NCBI GenBank assembly: GCA_020852965.1
Contig: JADYZV010000033.1
Location: forward strand, 1 to 36,678
Reading direction: 5' to 3'
Length of the DNA: 36,678 bases
DNA from: Pirellulaceae bacterium
Lineage (GTDB): Bacteria; Planctomycetota; Planctomycetia; Pirellulales; Pirellulaceae
A program made the translations under genes and the position numbers. Of the stretch, positions 27,204 through 35,181 are shown piece after piece (within the stretch, counting starts at the first letter, position 1; every line of letters begins with the position of its first letter). The notes under the pieces are model-generated. The model was not told the origin of the DNA. It saw only the letters and a list, made by a program, of their open reading frames with translations, and did no database searches.

Positions 27204-28460
27204 TCACGATTTAGGGCTAACTTCCGTAGCCTCTAGCTCCATCTGTAAGCAGTCAGCGAATGCTTCAGCGAGCCAATCGAAGTAATCGGAGCTAAAGCTG
27301 GAGTCTTCAAAAGCAATGCGAACCAGGCCGGAATCGTAGGCCGATAGTGCGATGCGGTGCTCCAAGAAACGCTCCTTGATCTTATCGGCTGACGTTGGGC
27401 GGTATTCGCGAAAGCGATTTAATCGTGATTCGAACAGTAGAATCTGGCTTTCCATCTCGGGCACCGGTGCTACCGGCTTCCAGCCATTCTTGATTGCCGC
27501 CTCGGTAACTCCTGCTCTTGCCTTCGCGTCGACCTTTGGAAACTTCCGCCATGAAACATCGGCTGCAGCAGCAGAGGCGGTGAGTAGGGGAGCGAGCAAC
27601 ACCGTCTCGCCGTATGCCCGAGCATGCCTTGATTGCAGCTCCTCGCAAAATCCCAACAGCGGATCGGATAGCTCGCCGTTTTCTAACCAGGTGCGATAGG
27701 AATCGCTGATGAACCCTCGTGATTCCTCACGCCCGAAGAACGCGAGTCCTAGAGGGTAAAACGCTCGCAGCCACTTATGACAGCCAGCAAGGAACAAGTC
27801 GCAGTAACCGTCCCGAAGTGACAACGGCACGTGGCCAAACGATTGCGCTCCGTCAACTACGACAAACTCAATCGGAGCCAGCGAGCGAATGCGCTGGATG
27901 ATCTCCTGAATTGGCAAATGAACGCCGAGGTTATCTACGAGCGGCAAAAACAGCCCATCGCAGCGGCATTGAACGTACTCATTTGCGATGCGATCAATGA
28001 CATCCGGCACTGCGATTCGATCCCGCAAAATTGCATGACGAAGTGGCAATGCAGTGGTTCTCAACGTGGCGTCTTTGCGCTCCCGTTCTAGAATTTGCTG
28101 GTACGCTGGCCATGTGAGGTCAGTAATCAGCACGTTATTGCAGCGGCTGGCGAACAACTTCGCTGAAAACTTCATCAACTCCGCGGACCTGGCCGCCATT
28201 ATCAGCTCGCATTCAGGGTCCGCATCCGCAAGAACTACAAGTTCGCGTTTGAGATCCCCGATCCCTTCCCAGTAGCGTAAGCCCTGATACTGCTCCTGAA
28301 GGGATTCTGGCCAAGCGGAGTAGCCATCAAAAATGATGGTTGATAAGTGGGCTGAGCAGCCGTGGTCTAATGCGAACTTTGTAAAGTCATTCGAGGCACA
28401 GCAGGCACTTAGCGTCATTCTGCCAAGCCGTGCCGTGTCTAAGTACAGCGGTGGGAACAT
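27204..28460 (-). CDS. PLP-dependent class V aminotransferase-fold protein
   Basis: A 418-residue protein from ATG 28460; the longer TTG frame back to 28559 would overlap the upstream gene by 61 bases. The core of the class V (cysteine desulfurase-like) fold is visible: FVVVDGAQSFGHVPL with Asp203 and Gln206 contacting PLP, then DLFLAGCHKWLRAFYPLGLAFF with the PLP-binding Lys229. The N- and C-terminal regions are divergent and the substrate cannot be named. It begins 38 bases after a membrane-protein gene of the same strand. Desulfurase-like proteins take part in some phage-defence DNA modifications, but no partner of the Dnd/Ssp systems is present. Confidence 0.72.
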   Translation of the reverse strand: MFPPLYLDTARLGRMTLSACCASNDFTKFALDHGCSAHLSTIIFDGYSAWPESLQEQYQGLRYWEGIGDLKRELVVLADADPECELIMAARSAELMKFSAKLFASRCNNVLITDLTWPAYQQILERERKDATLRTTALPLRHAILRDRIAVPDVIDRIANEYVQCRCDGLFLPLVDNLGVHLPIQEIIQRIRSLAPIEFVVVDGAQSFGHVPLSLRDGYCDLFLAGCHKWLRAFYPLGLAFFGREESRGFISDSYRTWLENGELSDPLLGFCEELQSRHARAYGETVLLAPLLTASAAAADVSWRKFPKVDAKARAGVTEAAIKNGWKPVAPVPEMESQILLFESRLNRFREYRPTSADKIKERFLEHRIALSAYDSGLVRIAFEDSSFSSDYFDWLAEAFADCLQMELEATEVSPKS

Positions 28461-28498
28461 GATAGGAAAGAACCTCCATGTTCCTGATCGTAGAGTGA

Positions 28499-29380
28499 TC
28501 AATGCTGCTGATCTAGTAGTTCGCGATAAGAAATCGAGTAAACCGCTAGGCGGCTCCAATGGGATTCTGCCTGCTGCAGCTTGTCAAAATCGAAACTCAG
28601 CATAAACCGGATAGTTCTGCCGGTGGGGTCTAGCCGCTGAGTGCCAACTGCGCGATAGCCGTAAATGCCAAAGTCATTGAGCAAATCTGTGTCAGCCCCC
28701 AGTGCGGATTCGCGCAGTAGTCGAATCCAAATCCCGTGGCGATGCTGCTCATCAAGCCAGGAGTGAATCGGCTCTATGGGAAACAGTGAGTCTTCCGCCC
28801 AGAGGTGGTCAGCAATGATCGCGATTCGCTCGATGCTCACAACACGTGCATCGTGCAGTTCAAGGTTGAGCCGAGTGCTTTGCTGGCCGGGCCCATCCTG
28901 CCAGTAGTGCGGGCTCTCGATATAGGCAGCAGAACGATACATGTGTAGCCCAGGGCTTCGAAGTAACTCTTCGTATACAACTCGCCAGCTCTCCGTTGAG
29001 GGGAACTCAATGGTGCCGGTGCCCATTGATGAACATTGGTCGACTGTGGATTGCAGTCGTTGCAGCACTAAACGCCGGTAGATCGGGTCTTTTTGATTCG
29101 CCACTTGGCATAGTGCTTCTGCGAGTTCGGTGTGAATTGTCGAGATTTCTTGATCGCGGGAAAGATCCAAAAGCGTTCTCACAATTAGAGGCTGTGACTC
29201 TGAATCTTGCAGCGAATGGAGTATCAGAAGGCCAATAGCTACCAAGGCAGAGAGCAGTAGGGCTAGATAGGCTGGTGCGACGGCCGGTGCAGTAATCGAG
29301 ACAGACAAGCCGATTGCGGCAAGAGCAAGCGCTGCGGGAAGCGGCGGTATCGGAGGAAGGAAAAGGCTTTTGTGTGCCAT
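28499..29380 (-). CDS. Membrane-anchored protein with a PLD-like/uncharacterised cytoplasmic domain
   Basis: A 293-residue protein when started at ATG 29380, immediately before two membrane helices (LPAALALAAIGLSVSITAPA and YLALLLSALVAIGLLIL). The longer frame to 29446 adds an unlikely N-terminus. The soluble part (about 75-293) contains YRSAAYIESPHYWQDGPGQQSTRLNLEL, ARVVSIERIAII, GIWIRLLRES, LLNDFGIYGYRAVGTQ and GRTIRFMLSFDFDKLQQAESHW. This pattern resembles uncharacterised bacterial domains sometimes annotated as PLD-like or DUF6879-like; I cannot assign catalysis. It is the first gene of a probable operon with the aminotransferase-fold gene and lies downstream of parAB on the same strand. 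Confidence 0.55.
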   Translation of the reverse strand: MAHKSLFLPPIPPLPAALALAAIGLSVSITAPAVAPAYLALLLSALVAIGLLILHSLQDSESQPLIVRTLLDLSRDQEISTIHTELAEALCQVANQKDPIYRRLVLQRLQSTVDQCSSMGTGTIEFPSTESWRVVYEELLRSPGLHMYRSAAYIESPHYWQDGPGQQSTRLNLELHDARVVSIERIAIIADHLWAEDSLFPIEPIHSWLDEQHRHGIWIRLLRESALGADTDLLNDFGIYGYRAVGTQRLDPTGRTIRFMLSFDFDKLQQAESHWSRLAVYSISYRELLDQQH

Positions 29381-29647
29381 AACTGTTTGATGGATGGACT
29401 CAATCTGAATTCCATCAGCATGGCAAAACTGGTCACAGCTGCGCAACTTGTTGGCCGGAGTTTCTTAACTGATCGGAGTCAATGAACATTGCGCTCAGTA
29501 CCGGCGAAACTTAGCTACCTAGATAGTACCCGCCAGTTGGAAAGATCGGCGACGAAGATTTTTTTGTAACGTTGAGTAGCTCACAGGATTGAGAGCAGGC
29601 AGGTTGCTCCGTCTGCCAACTATGGGCCATCGTATTTGCCGCTTTCG

Positions 29648-30547
29648 TTAGCTCAATTGCACGTTATTCTCGATTCGCAGCCGCACTTCATCGAGTGCTT
29701 GTTGCAGTGCTTGCTCAAGCTCGTAGTAGTTAGCCTTCTTATCGGATGCTACGGTGATCTTCCAACCATCCTCGGTGACAAAGGTCTGCTTTACTCCCCG
29801 AGCGCGAGGGGATGCTTTGCCTTTTCGCTCCCGGACCTTCTTCTGCACGGTTGCGATCGACAGATTTTCTTCACCGGATGCAATCGCAGACTGTTGTTGC
29901 TCGGAGCTGAGTTTCGAAAGCTCGTACGCAGCGCGGGCAGACAACTCGCCATCTTCAACTTTGGTTTGAATCTCAGCGGGTAGGGAGAGTAACGCCATCG
30001 AGCGAGCGATCTTTCCTGGGCTGACACGAATTGCCGACGAAAGCTCCTTCGCTGTCCAGCCATTGAGTTTGATGAGCTGATCAAACGCTTTGGCTTCTTC
30101 GATTGGCTTTAGATCCTCTCGCAAGAGGTTCTCAATGAGCTGCTGCTCTAGGATGTCGGTCTTTGTGAGCTCTCCTTCCTGGAAGTAGCACTCGGCGGTA
30201 GGCAGCCCAGCGTGTTTGATGGCGCGGAACCTACGCTCGCCGGAGATGATGATCCATTTGCCGTGGTTTTCAGACCACCGAACGCGAATAGGGTGAAACT
30301 GGCCCTTCTCACGAATGCTTTGGGCAAGATGCTCGATTTCTTGCTCATCGAATTCCGTGCGAGGCTGCTCTGGATCCGGAATCAGGTTATCAACCGCCAG
30401 CGTGCCAAAGGTTCTGAGCGCTCGTCGGCCAACGTCTTTCGCATTTGGCACTGGGCTCAACTGCGGCCGAGAGTCATTCGCTCGCACGCCCATGGATTCA
30501 TCGAGCTTGCCTTTGATCTTCTCAAGTACGTTTCTGGTGCTAGTCAT
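29648..30547 (-). CDS. parB: ParB partition protein (CTPase/DNA-binding)
   Basis: A 299-residue ParB. The N-terminal ParB/Srx fold contains IPDPEQPRTEFDEQEIEHLAQSI, GQFHPIRV and the CTP-binding arginine motif GERRFRA (103-109), then ENLLREDLKPIEEAKAF. A helix-turn-helix (TAKELSSAIRVSPGKIARSM) lies at about 165-185. The C-terminal region replaces the usual dimerisation domain with a basic linker and a helical end. It would load on a centromere and interact with ParA. It starts 6 bases after the parA stop. The strand order ParA-ParB and the palindromic repeats upstream of parA fit a low-copy replicon partition operon. Confidence 0.92.
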   Translation of the reverse strand: MTSTRNVLEKIKGKLDESMGVRANDSRPQLSPVPNAKDVGRRALRTFGTLAVDNLIPDPEQPRTEFDEQEIEHLAQSIREKGQFHPIRVRWSENHGKWIIISGERRFRAIKHAGLPTAECYFQEGELTKTDILEQQLIENLLREDLKPIEEAKAFDQLIKLNGWTAKELSSAIRVSPGKIARSMALLSLPAEIQTKVEDGELSARAAYELSKLSSEQQQSAIASGEENLSIATVQKKVRERKGKASPRARGVKQTFVTEDGWKITVASDKKANYYELEQALQQALDEVRLRIENNVQLS

Positions 30548-30553
30548 AAACCT

Positions 30554-31366
30554 CTATGCAAATGTCCGTCGTTTGTTCTTCTGACTGATTCTGGCAACCA
30601 GCTCTTCAACCAAAGTTCTCATCGTTGCAGCCGCTGCGGATTTCGCGCTGTAGAATTCGACCGGCTGCCGACAAGCCAAAGCGACTTTGAATGCCGATGC
30701 CTCTGGCACAATCGTATCAAGCACCATCTCGCGGTAGAGTTCTCGCAACCGCTCTTCGTAGGAGCGATGAACCAAGAGGCGCTTGTCATACCTTGTTACT
30801 AGGTGGCCAAGGCGGCGAAGCGTTGGATTTAGCTGCCGAGCGTTATCAATCGCCTGATGCACGGCCCGAAGCCCTTGAGTGCCGAAGTCTTCTGGCGGAA
30901 CGGGAATAACGACGTAGTGCGCTGCGATCATCGAGTTCCAGCTGCACTGATACAGATTCGGTGGGCAATCAATCAAGACAACATCGTACGCGTCTTGCTG
31001 CTCCAGAAACTCGCGCACTACAAACTGCGTCATCCCGGCAGTTGCCGGTTTCGGTGCGTTGTAGTCGGCGAGGTGTTGATTCGCGGGAACGATGGAGATG
31101 TTCTCAAATCCAGTTGGGCGAATCAGTAGTTGTTGATCGAGAAAGAAGCAGGACTCATCGAACAAGGCGGCAAGCGTTTCACTTGCAGGCAGGTTCTCCA
31201 CAAAATCCGATCCGAGAAATCCCTGACTGAGTGAGCCTTGCGGATCGGCATCAACGAGAAGAACGGAGTAGCCGTGCGCTGCGAACGCTCCTGCTAAGTG
31301 GAAGCAAGTAGAGCTTTTCCCGCAGCCTCCTTTTTGATTGATGAGACAAAGAGTGATCGCTGCCAT
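30554..31366 (-). CDS. parA: ParA partition ATPase
   Basis: A 270-residue ParA/MinD-family ATPase of the short (type Ib-like) form without an N-terminal DNA-binding extension. The deviant Walker A motif QKGGCGKSS begins at residue 11, VDADPQGSLSQGFL follows at 38-51, and the Walker B region is YDVVLIDCPPN. It would form ATP-dependent patterns on the nucleoid and move ParB-bound DNA. The first palindromic repeat copy (31396-31416) lies 30 bases upstream of its start, consistent with autoregulation by ParB or RepA. It is followed at once by parB. Confidence 0.93.
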   Translation of the reverse strand: MAAITLCLINQKGGCGKSSTCFHLAGAFAAHGYSVLLVDADPQGSLSQGFLGSDFVENLPASETLAALFDESCFFLDQQLLIRPTGFENISIVPANQHLADYNAPKPATAGMTQFVVREFLEQQDAYDVVLIDCPPNLYQCSWNSMIAAHYVVIPVPPEDFGTQGLRAVHQAIDNARQLNPTLRRLGHLVTRYDKRLLVHRSYEERLRELYREMVLDTIVPEASAFKVALACRQPVEFYSAKSAAAATMRTLVEELVARISQKNKRRTFA

Positions 31367-31395
31367 GTGTACTCCGAAAGACTGCTGGCACTGAA

Positions 31396-31416
31396 CCGAT
31401 TTCCAATGGAAATTCC
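31396..31416. repeat. Palindromic repeat copy 1 (upstream of parA)
   Basis: Core ATTTCC-AAT-GGAAAT within a 21-base identical unit (CCG before, TCC after). It is followed by a partly conserved second block (GTAATCACT and ATAGGATTGAGGG). Position just upstream of parA suggests an operator or centromere site. Confidence 0.8.
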
Positions 31417-31597
31417 GGATAAGCTGCCGTAATCACTTTCGATACGGTGGCATATAGGATTGAGGGTCGCAATCGGTTATTTTTAGTGGAGCGCTTTGTG
31501 AGTTCCTTCGGCTCAGAGAGCTGGCATGGCAGCGTCAATATGGAGGTCTAAGAGTCCGCGGCTTACCCGTTGAGTGACGCTTTGGAAACTGGATGCG

Positions 31598-31728
31598 CCG
31601 ATTTCCAATGGAAATTCCGCGCAAACACTCGTTATCACTAGCGAATCGTCCAAAATAGGCTGAGGGGGTCTATCCGCATTTCCAATTTCTCTGACAGTTA
31701 CCAGCCAGCATGTACAAGTCGTTTGCGT
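31598..31728. repeat. Composite repeat copy 2 (about 131 bp)
   Basis: This starts with the full palindromic unit (31598-31618). It continues with TCGTTATCACTA, GCGAATCG, CAAAATAGGCTGAGGGGGTC, a half-site ATTTCCAAT (31678-31686), and CCAGCCAGCATGTAC followed by GTCGTTTGCGT. It is nearly identical to the copy at 32965-33096, with scattered changes and one 1-base indel. The high conservation of non-coding sequence indicates a functional cis element. Confidence 0.85.
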
Positions 31729-31773
31729 TGCAGTGACTCCCATGCAGACGGGAGTGCCGTTTGCGGATTTGGC

Positions 31774-31823
31774 AAAAAAAGAGACACGAGAAAGGAAGTG
31801 GTAAAACCTTCTTCTCGTGTCTC
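31774..31823 (-). terminator. Intrinsic terminator for the minus-strand HD-like gene
   Basis: On the minus strand GAGACACGAGAA (31823-31812) pairs perfectly with TTCTCGTGTCTC (31792-31781), followed by TTTTTTT (31780-31774). It begins 16 bases after the stop of the gene at 31839-32507, so it separates that gene from parA. Confidence 0.85.
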
Positions 31824-31838
31824 AGACGTAGGAATCCC

Positions 31839-32507
31839 TCAGCCGGTCCAGGTCCAGGGCGTAACGTCGCGGAATGGCGGATTGCATGGGAAGGGGGACC
31901 ACCGGGGCGAAAATCGGCAGGGTGCAGTACCTGTTCCGAGGACTACCAACCCACCTTGAACGCTAACTGGTGTTTTCCAAGTTAATTTCAGCTCGCCCCC
32001 ACTAAAGAACGTGGGGGGAACTTGGACTTCGACACTCATCCCTGCAGCCGCGACAATCGCAGCGTTGCTGCAACTCTCCCGTAGCTGTCCTGAAAAAGCG
32101 TCCCCTAGGGCCTCCTTACAGGCGGTTAATTCTTCGGAGAACTCATTCAGATAGTGCGGGCTAACTTTAGCGACGGACTCTGCGATGAGAGCAGCGAGAT
32201 CGCACGCTTTTACTAGACGAACCCAATGTGGGGCCATCTGGAGCCGCCTCAACCATTCTTCGTTAGTTTCGTCCGGCTGCCTTGATAGGCACATGACGGC
32301 CTGGGCTACCTCGGGTCCGAAAGCACGGTCGAGCGCATCAAAGCCCACGTCGATGCCTACGACAGCGGCTTGGATAAATGCCACTATCACGGCGTTCTCC
32401 CGAACTTCTTCCGATGCAAACCTTCTTACCAACCCAGCTACTGCATTGACGGTAGCAATCGGCGAACCGTGAAACGCATAGCGATTCCGGAATTCATCTA
32501 CTCCCAT
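31839..32507 (-). CDS. HD-domain-like protein lacking the HD pair
   Basis: A 222-residue protein with a good ribosome site (GGAGAAGG) before ATG 32507. Residues about 20-115 follow the helical pattern of the HD hydrolase domain of RelA/SpoT-type enzymes: the family's AALLHDVVEDT is here VAFIQAAVVGI (His-Asp replaced by Gln46-Ala47). FGPEVAQAV follows at 63-71, and LVKACDLAAL (Asp103) aligns with the family's KLADRL. Without the HD pair it should not bind catalytic metal, so it is probably a pseudoenzyme or binding protein. The last about 60 residues look unrelated and possibly beta-rich. It sits between the two pairs of palindromic repeats of the replicon. Confidence 0.5.
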   Translation of the reverse strand: MGVDEFRNRYAFHGSPIATVNAVAGLVRRFASEEVRENAVIVAFIQAAVVGIDVGFDALDRAFGPEVAQAVMCLSRQPDETNEEWLRRLQMAPHWVRLVKACDLAALIAESVAKVSPHYLNEFSEELTACKEALGDAFSGQLRESCSNAAIVAAAGMSVEVQVPPTFFSGGELKLTWKTPVSVQGGLVVLGTGTAPCRFSPRWSPFPCNPPFRDVTPWTWTG

Positions 32508-32533
32508 GGCCTTCTCCTTTTTGAGAATGCGAC

Positions 32534-32558
32534 CTCAATACTCACAATCGGTATTGAG
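32534..32558. promoter_or_regulatory. 8-bp inverted repeat upstream of the HD-like gene
   Basis: CTCAATAC (32534-32541) and GTATTGAG (32551-32558) are exact complements with a 9-base spacer, 27-51 bases upstream of the ATG at 32507. Likely operator or leader hairpin. Confidence 0.5.
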
Positions 32559-32964
32559 TGATCGCGAATGCCGCACAGGCGCGTTCAGACACCTCTGAGG
32601 CACTCACGATCAATCGCAAACTGGCGAAGGAATTAGCCGCAAATTGCAGTCGCTTCGACACGAGAAAAGAGAAATTGACTAATCAGTCATCAAGACTTCA
32701 CCCTTCGTGGGATAAACTCAAGAACTACATCAATAACCTTTTCCCTTTCTCGATCTCCGGCAAGGGCTTGGCGTGCGCCTGCTGGAGACCTAAGAATTTC
32801 CAACTACCCGTTTGCAGTTTCTTGAAAGACCCTCCACCTACAGTCGCTTCCAGTAGGTCGAATAAATTATTGACTGCCAGCTTCCGAAAGCCGTGAGATC
32901 CATCAAATCAATATGAAAACTCTATGGGATGGTCGGCACAGGGCTTCCATGTGTCACCAGCGAG

Positions 32965-33096
32965 CCGATTTCCAATGGAAATTCCGTGCAAGCATTCGTT
33001 ATCACTAACGAATCGCCCAAAATAGGCTGAGGGGGTCTATCCCGATTTCCAATACCTCTCGTCGTTTGCCAGCCAGCATGTACGTGTCGTTTGCGT
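32965..33096. repeat. Composite repeat copy 3 (about 132 bp)
   Basis: Near-identical direct repeat of 31598-31728: full palindromic unit at 32965-32985, TCGTTATCACTAACGAATCG, CAAAATAGGCTGAGGGGGTC, half-site CCGATTTCCAAT at 33042-33053, and CCAGCCAGCATGTAC ending GTCGTTTGCGT. Here TCGTTA...TAACGA forms a small extra palindrome. Confidence 0.85.
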
Positions 33097-33135
33097 CGCA
33101 CTTTTTCGATGATTCGCGGAAGTCGGTTTCCAAAC

Positions 33136-33212
33136 CCGATTTCCAATGGAAATTCCTTGCAAGCGTCGGAAACAATTGAGGAATCGCCGGAAATAGTCTC
33201 AGGGGGTCTATT
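33136..33212. repeat. Composite repeat copy 4, upstream of repA
   Basis: The palindromic unit is intact at 33136-33156. The second block is more diverged (GAGGAATCGCCGGAAATAG, then CTCAGGGGGTCTATT). It lies about 200 bases before repA, so it may also serve as a repA operator. Confidence 0.8.
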
Positions 33213-33409
33213 ACGTAGTGCTACTACCGAGCATGCGCCGGGTTGGCCCCACGGTCCGGCCATCTGGCTGCGTGCAACTCGCAATTCGAGTCTATCCCAA
33301 CTCCTCTCGGGCCGCGCGTACTGGCCTGAAAAGACTTGAAAAAAGTACATTCCAAGTTTCGATGTTCCATGCTAGTTCGTTTAACTGGGTTAAAGCTTAA
33401 ACGGGTCGC

Positions 33410-34684
33410 ATGGCAGCTAAGAGCGCTCAGGCAAAACGCACTACCGGAGTCGGTCAACTATCCTTGGTTGAGCACGCCTTGTGTCCGCTCGATTCTCGCA
33501 GTTCGTTAGTCGATAACTTGGTGTTTGACGCCGAGTACCACTACTACGCCGATTCTGATTCGAAGCGCTCAGCCCGCGCTCGAGTGTTCTGTCCACTTGG
33601 ACTTTCCGCCGCGGATGAACTCTACCTCTGGGGACTACTCGCCCTCACCCTACTCCAGCCAAACCCCGAACCGGAACTCTTTGCCACTCCTCACTGGTGC
33701 CTGCGCCAGCTTGGTGTCATCAACCAAATGAACAAGCGTGGCGGTCGTCAGTACAAGCAGTTTGCCGAAGCCATTCGCAGACTCTCCGCTGTAACGTACA
33801 TGAATGATGGCTTCTACGATCCGATTCGCGAAGAGCATCGCCGGGTCAGCTTCCGCTTCTTTAGCTACAGTCTTCCGGTAGACCTGGAATCAAGTCGCAG
33901 TTGGCGAATTGCCTGGGACCCGATCTTCTTCGAAATGGTCCAAGCGGCTGCTGGCCACTTCCGATTCGATTTGGCGGTCTATCGCGAACTGGATGCTGCC
34001 AGCAGACGGCTGTTTCTGTTCGTCAGTAAAGTGCTCCCTCGCCGCTCGCACTTAAACGCCCTTCGGCTTGAGCATGTCGCAGTGAACATTCTCGGGTTTA
34101 GCCCATCGGTTGCGACTCGCGATATGAAGGTAAAGGTCTCGAAGTGCCTTCAGAACCTGATCGATCTTCATGTGCTAAGCGATGCCGAGGTATTTAAGAC
34201 CGCACCTGGCCGCTACTTCGTTCGTCTATCTCGTGGCCCCTACTTCGCTCAGAAATCCCAACGAGCCTACATCGCAAGCGCTGAAGACTCGCCGCTGTTC
34301 GAAACCCTGCAGCAGATTGGTTTTGAAGAAGCTGCCGCTGCGAGACTGATCGCCAAGTTCCCTACCCGACTTCTTTCTGAATGGTCTGACATTACCCAAG
34401 CTGCCATCGAGCGTTTTGGAGTCAGCTACTTCCACAAGAGTCCAATGGCGTATCTTGTGGACTCAGTGACCAAAGCTTCCACTGGAAACCGCACTGCGCC
34501 AGATTGGTGGCAAGACCTGAAGCGCGCTGAGCGGCAAGAAATGCAGATGTCGGTAGAAAGCCAACGAGTGTTCACGCAGATTCGTGCGGAACTCTTTGGC
34601 GATGCAACCGATGTCGGTGAATCGGCAAAGCGCGGCAACACTCAACTTGCAAGCGTAAGCCAGATTCTGCGTAACGGTTTGTAA
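33410..34684 (+). CDS. repA: Plasmid-type replication initiator protein
   Basis: A 424-residue protein resembling replication initiator A proteins with winged-helix domains. Family-like parts are LGLSAADELYLWGLLALTLLQP, TPHWCLRQLG, KQFAEAIRRLSAVTYMNDGFYDP, HRRVSFRFFSYSLPVDLESSRSWRIAWDPIFFEMVQ and LYRELDAASRRLFLFVSKVLPRRS. The initiator would bind iterons and open the origin together with DnaA. Three iteron-like repeats and a perfect DnaA box lie 200-320 bases downstream of the stop, and parAB is encoded nearby on the opposite strand. Start ATG 33410 has only a weak ribosome site. The gene looks intact. Confidence 0.8.
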   Translation: MAAKSAQAKRTTGVGQLSLVEHALCPLDSRSSLVDNLVFDAEYHYYADSDSKRSARARVFCPLGLSAADELYLWGLLALTLLQPNPEPELFATPHWCLRQLGVINQMNKRGGRQYKQFAEAIRRLSAVTYMNDGFYDPIREEHRRVSFRFFSYSLPVDLESSRSWRIAWDPIFFEMVQAAAGHFRFDLAVYRELDAASRRLFLFVSKVLPRRSHLNALRLEHVAVNILGFSPSVATRDMKVKVSKCLQNLIDLHVLSDAEVFKTAPGRYFVRLSRGPYFAQKSQRAYIASAEDSPLFETLQQIGFEEAAAARLIAKFPTRLLSEWSDITQAAIERFGVSYFHKSPMAYLVDSVTKASTGNRTAPDWWQDLKRAERQEMQMSVESQRVFTQIRAELFGDATDVGESAKRGNTQLASVSQILRNGL

Positions 34685-34775
34685 TCTGCTTGCTTACGCT
34701 CAAAGCCGCCGCATACCTTTTCAAATGCGCCATTCTCAAATCCAGAATCAATCCGTCAAAGCAAGTTCCTTTGTC

Positions 34776-34807
34776 TGTACAAGTACTCTTGTACAAGTAC
34801 TTTGTAC
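34776..34807. repeat. TGTACAAGTACT direct and inverted repeats
   Basis: TGTACAAGTACT occurs at 34776-34787 and 34790-34801 (14-base period) followed by TTTGTAC. The words TTGTACAA and AGTACT are themselves palindromic. The repeat lies between repA and the iterons, so it may be part of the origin or a site of replication control. Confidence 0.6.
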
Positions 34808-34896
34808 GCGATCGGCGGGCCATCCAAAATCATCGAAAAAGTCAAGCGATCTTGGCCTGTTGCAGGAGGAGCGACAACACAATGTTTTTCAAAAAT

Positions 34897-35003
34897 GCGA
34901 CGACACCGACACGCCTATGGCTGTGAATAGCGACGGCACCGACACGCATCCTGCACTTTTTTCTGCGATGCCACCGACACCAGCAGCAAGAAAGTTATCC
35001 ACA
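34897..35003. other. oriV: Candidate iteron origin (oriV): three iterons and a DnaA box
   Basis: A 16-base iteron GCGAYGNCACCGACAC is present at 34897-34912, 34930-34945 and 34965-34980, spacing 33 and 35 bases (about three helical turns, same face). A partial fourth GCGACAACAC is at 34871. A perfect DnaA box TTATCCACA follows at 34995-35003, then AT-richer sequence to about 35085 suited to strand opening. Its place directly downstream of the initiator gene is that of iteron plasmid origins. Confidence 0.7.
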
Positions 35004-35181
35004 GTATTTCTGATGTGCATCTTGCTGAAACTTTGCCTCTCAAATCTCTTCAAACGCTGTCGAATCATTACATTTTGATTCACTTTCAGTTCCCATCTTG
35101 CCTGCCCAAAACCAATCCATAGAGGCCACCGCAAACACCTCTTTTTGGCTTGATTGACGCGCAAAGTGGCGTGAAAAGTCG

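Larger units (their letters stand above)
32508..33409. other. Non-coding region with repeats between HD-like gene and repA
   Basis: About 900 bases. They hold an inverted repeat near the HD-like gene start, repeat copies 3 and 4, and the presumed repA promoter. A 112-codon plus-strand frame (GTG 32558) has no ribosome site or family match and is not counted as a gene. Confidence 0.5.

Noticed and set aside
32558-32896. 112-codon plus-strand frame between the HD-like gene and repA
   Set aside because: GTG start inside an inverted repeat, no ribosome site, no family pattern, odd composition at the C-terminus.
31396-33212. CRISPR array
   Set aside because: Only four copies at irregular distances of hundreds of bases, with conserved rather than variable sequence following the repeat and no cas genes.
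34690-35078. Open frames across the iterons and DnaA box
   Set aside because: They cover the repeat-rich origin, have no ribosome sites, and their coding potential reflects the repeats.
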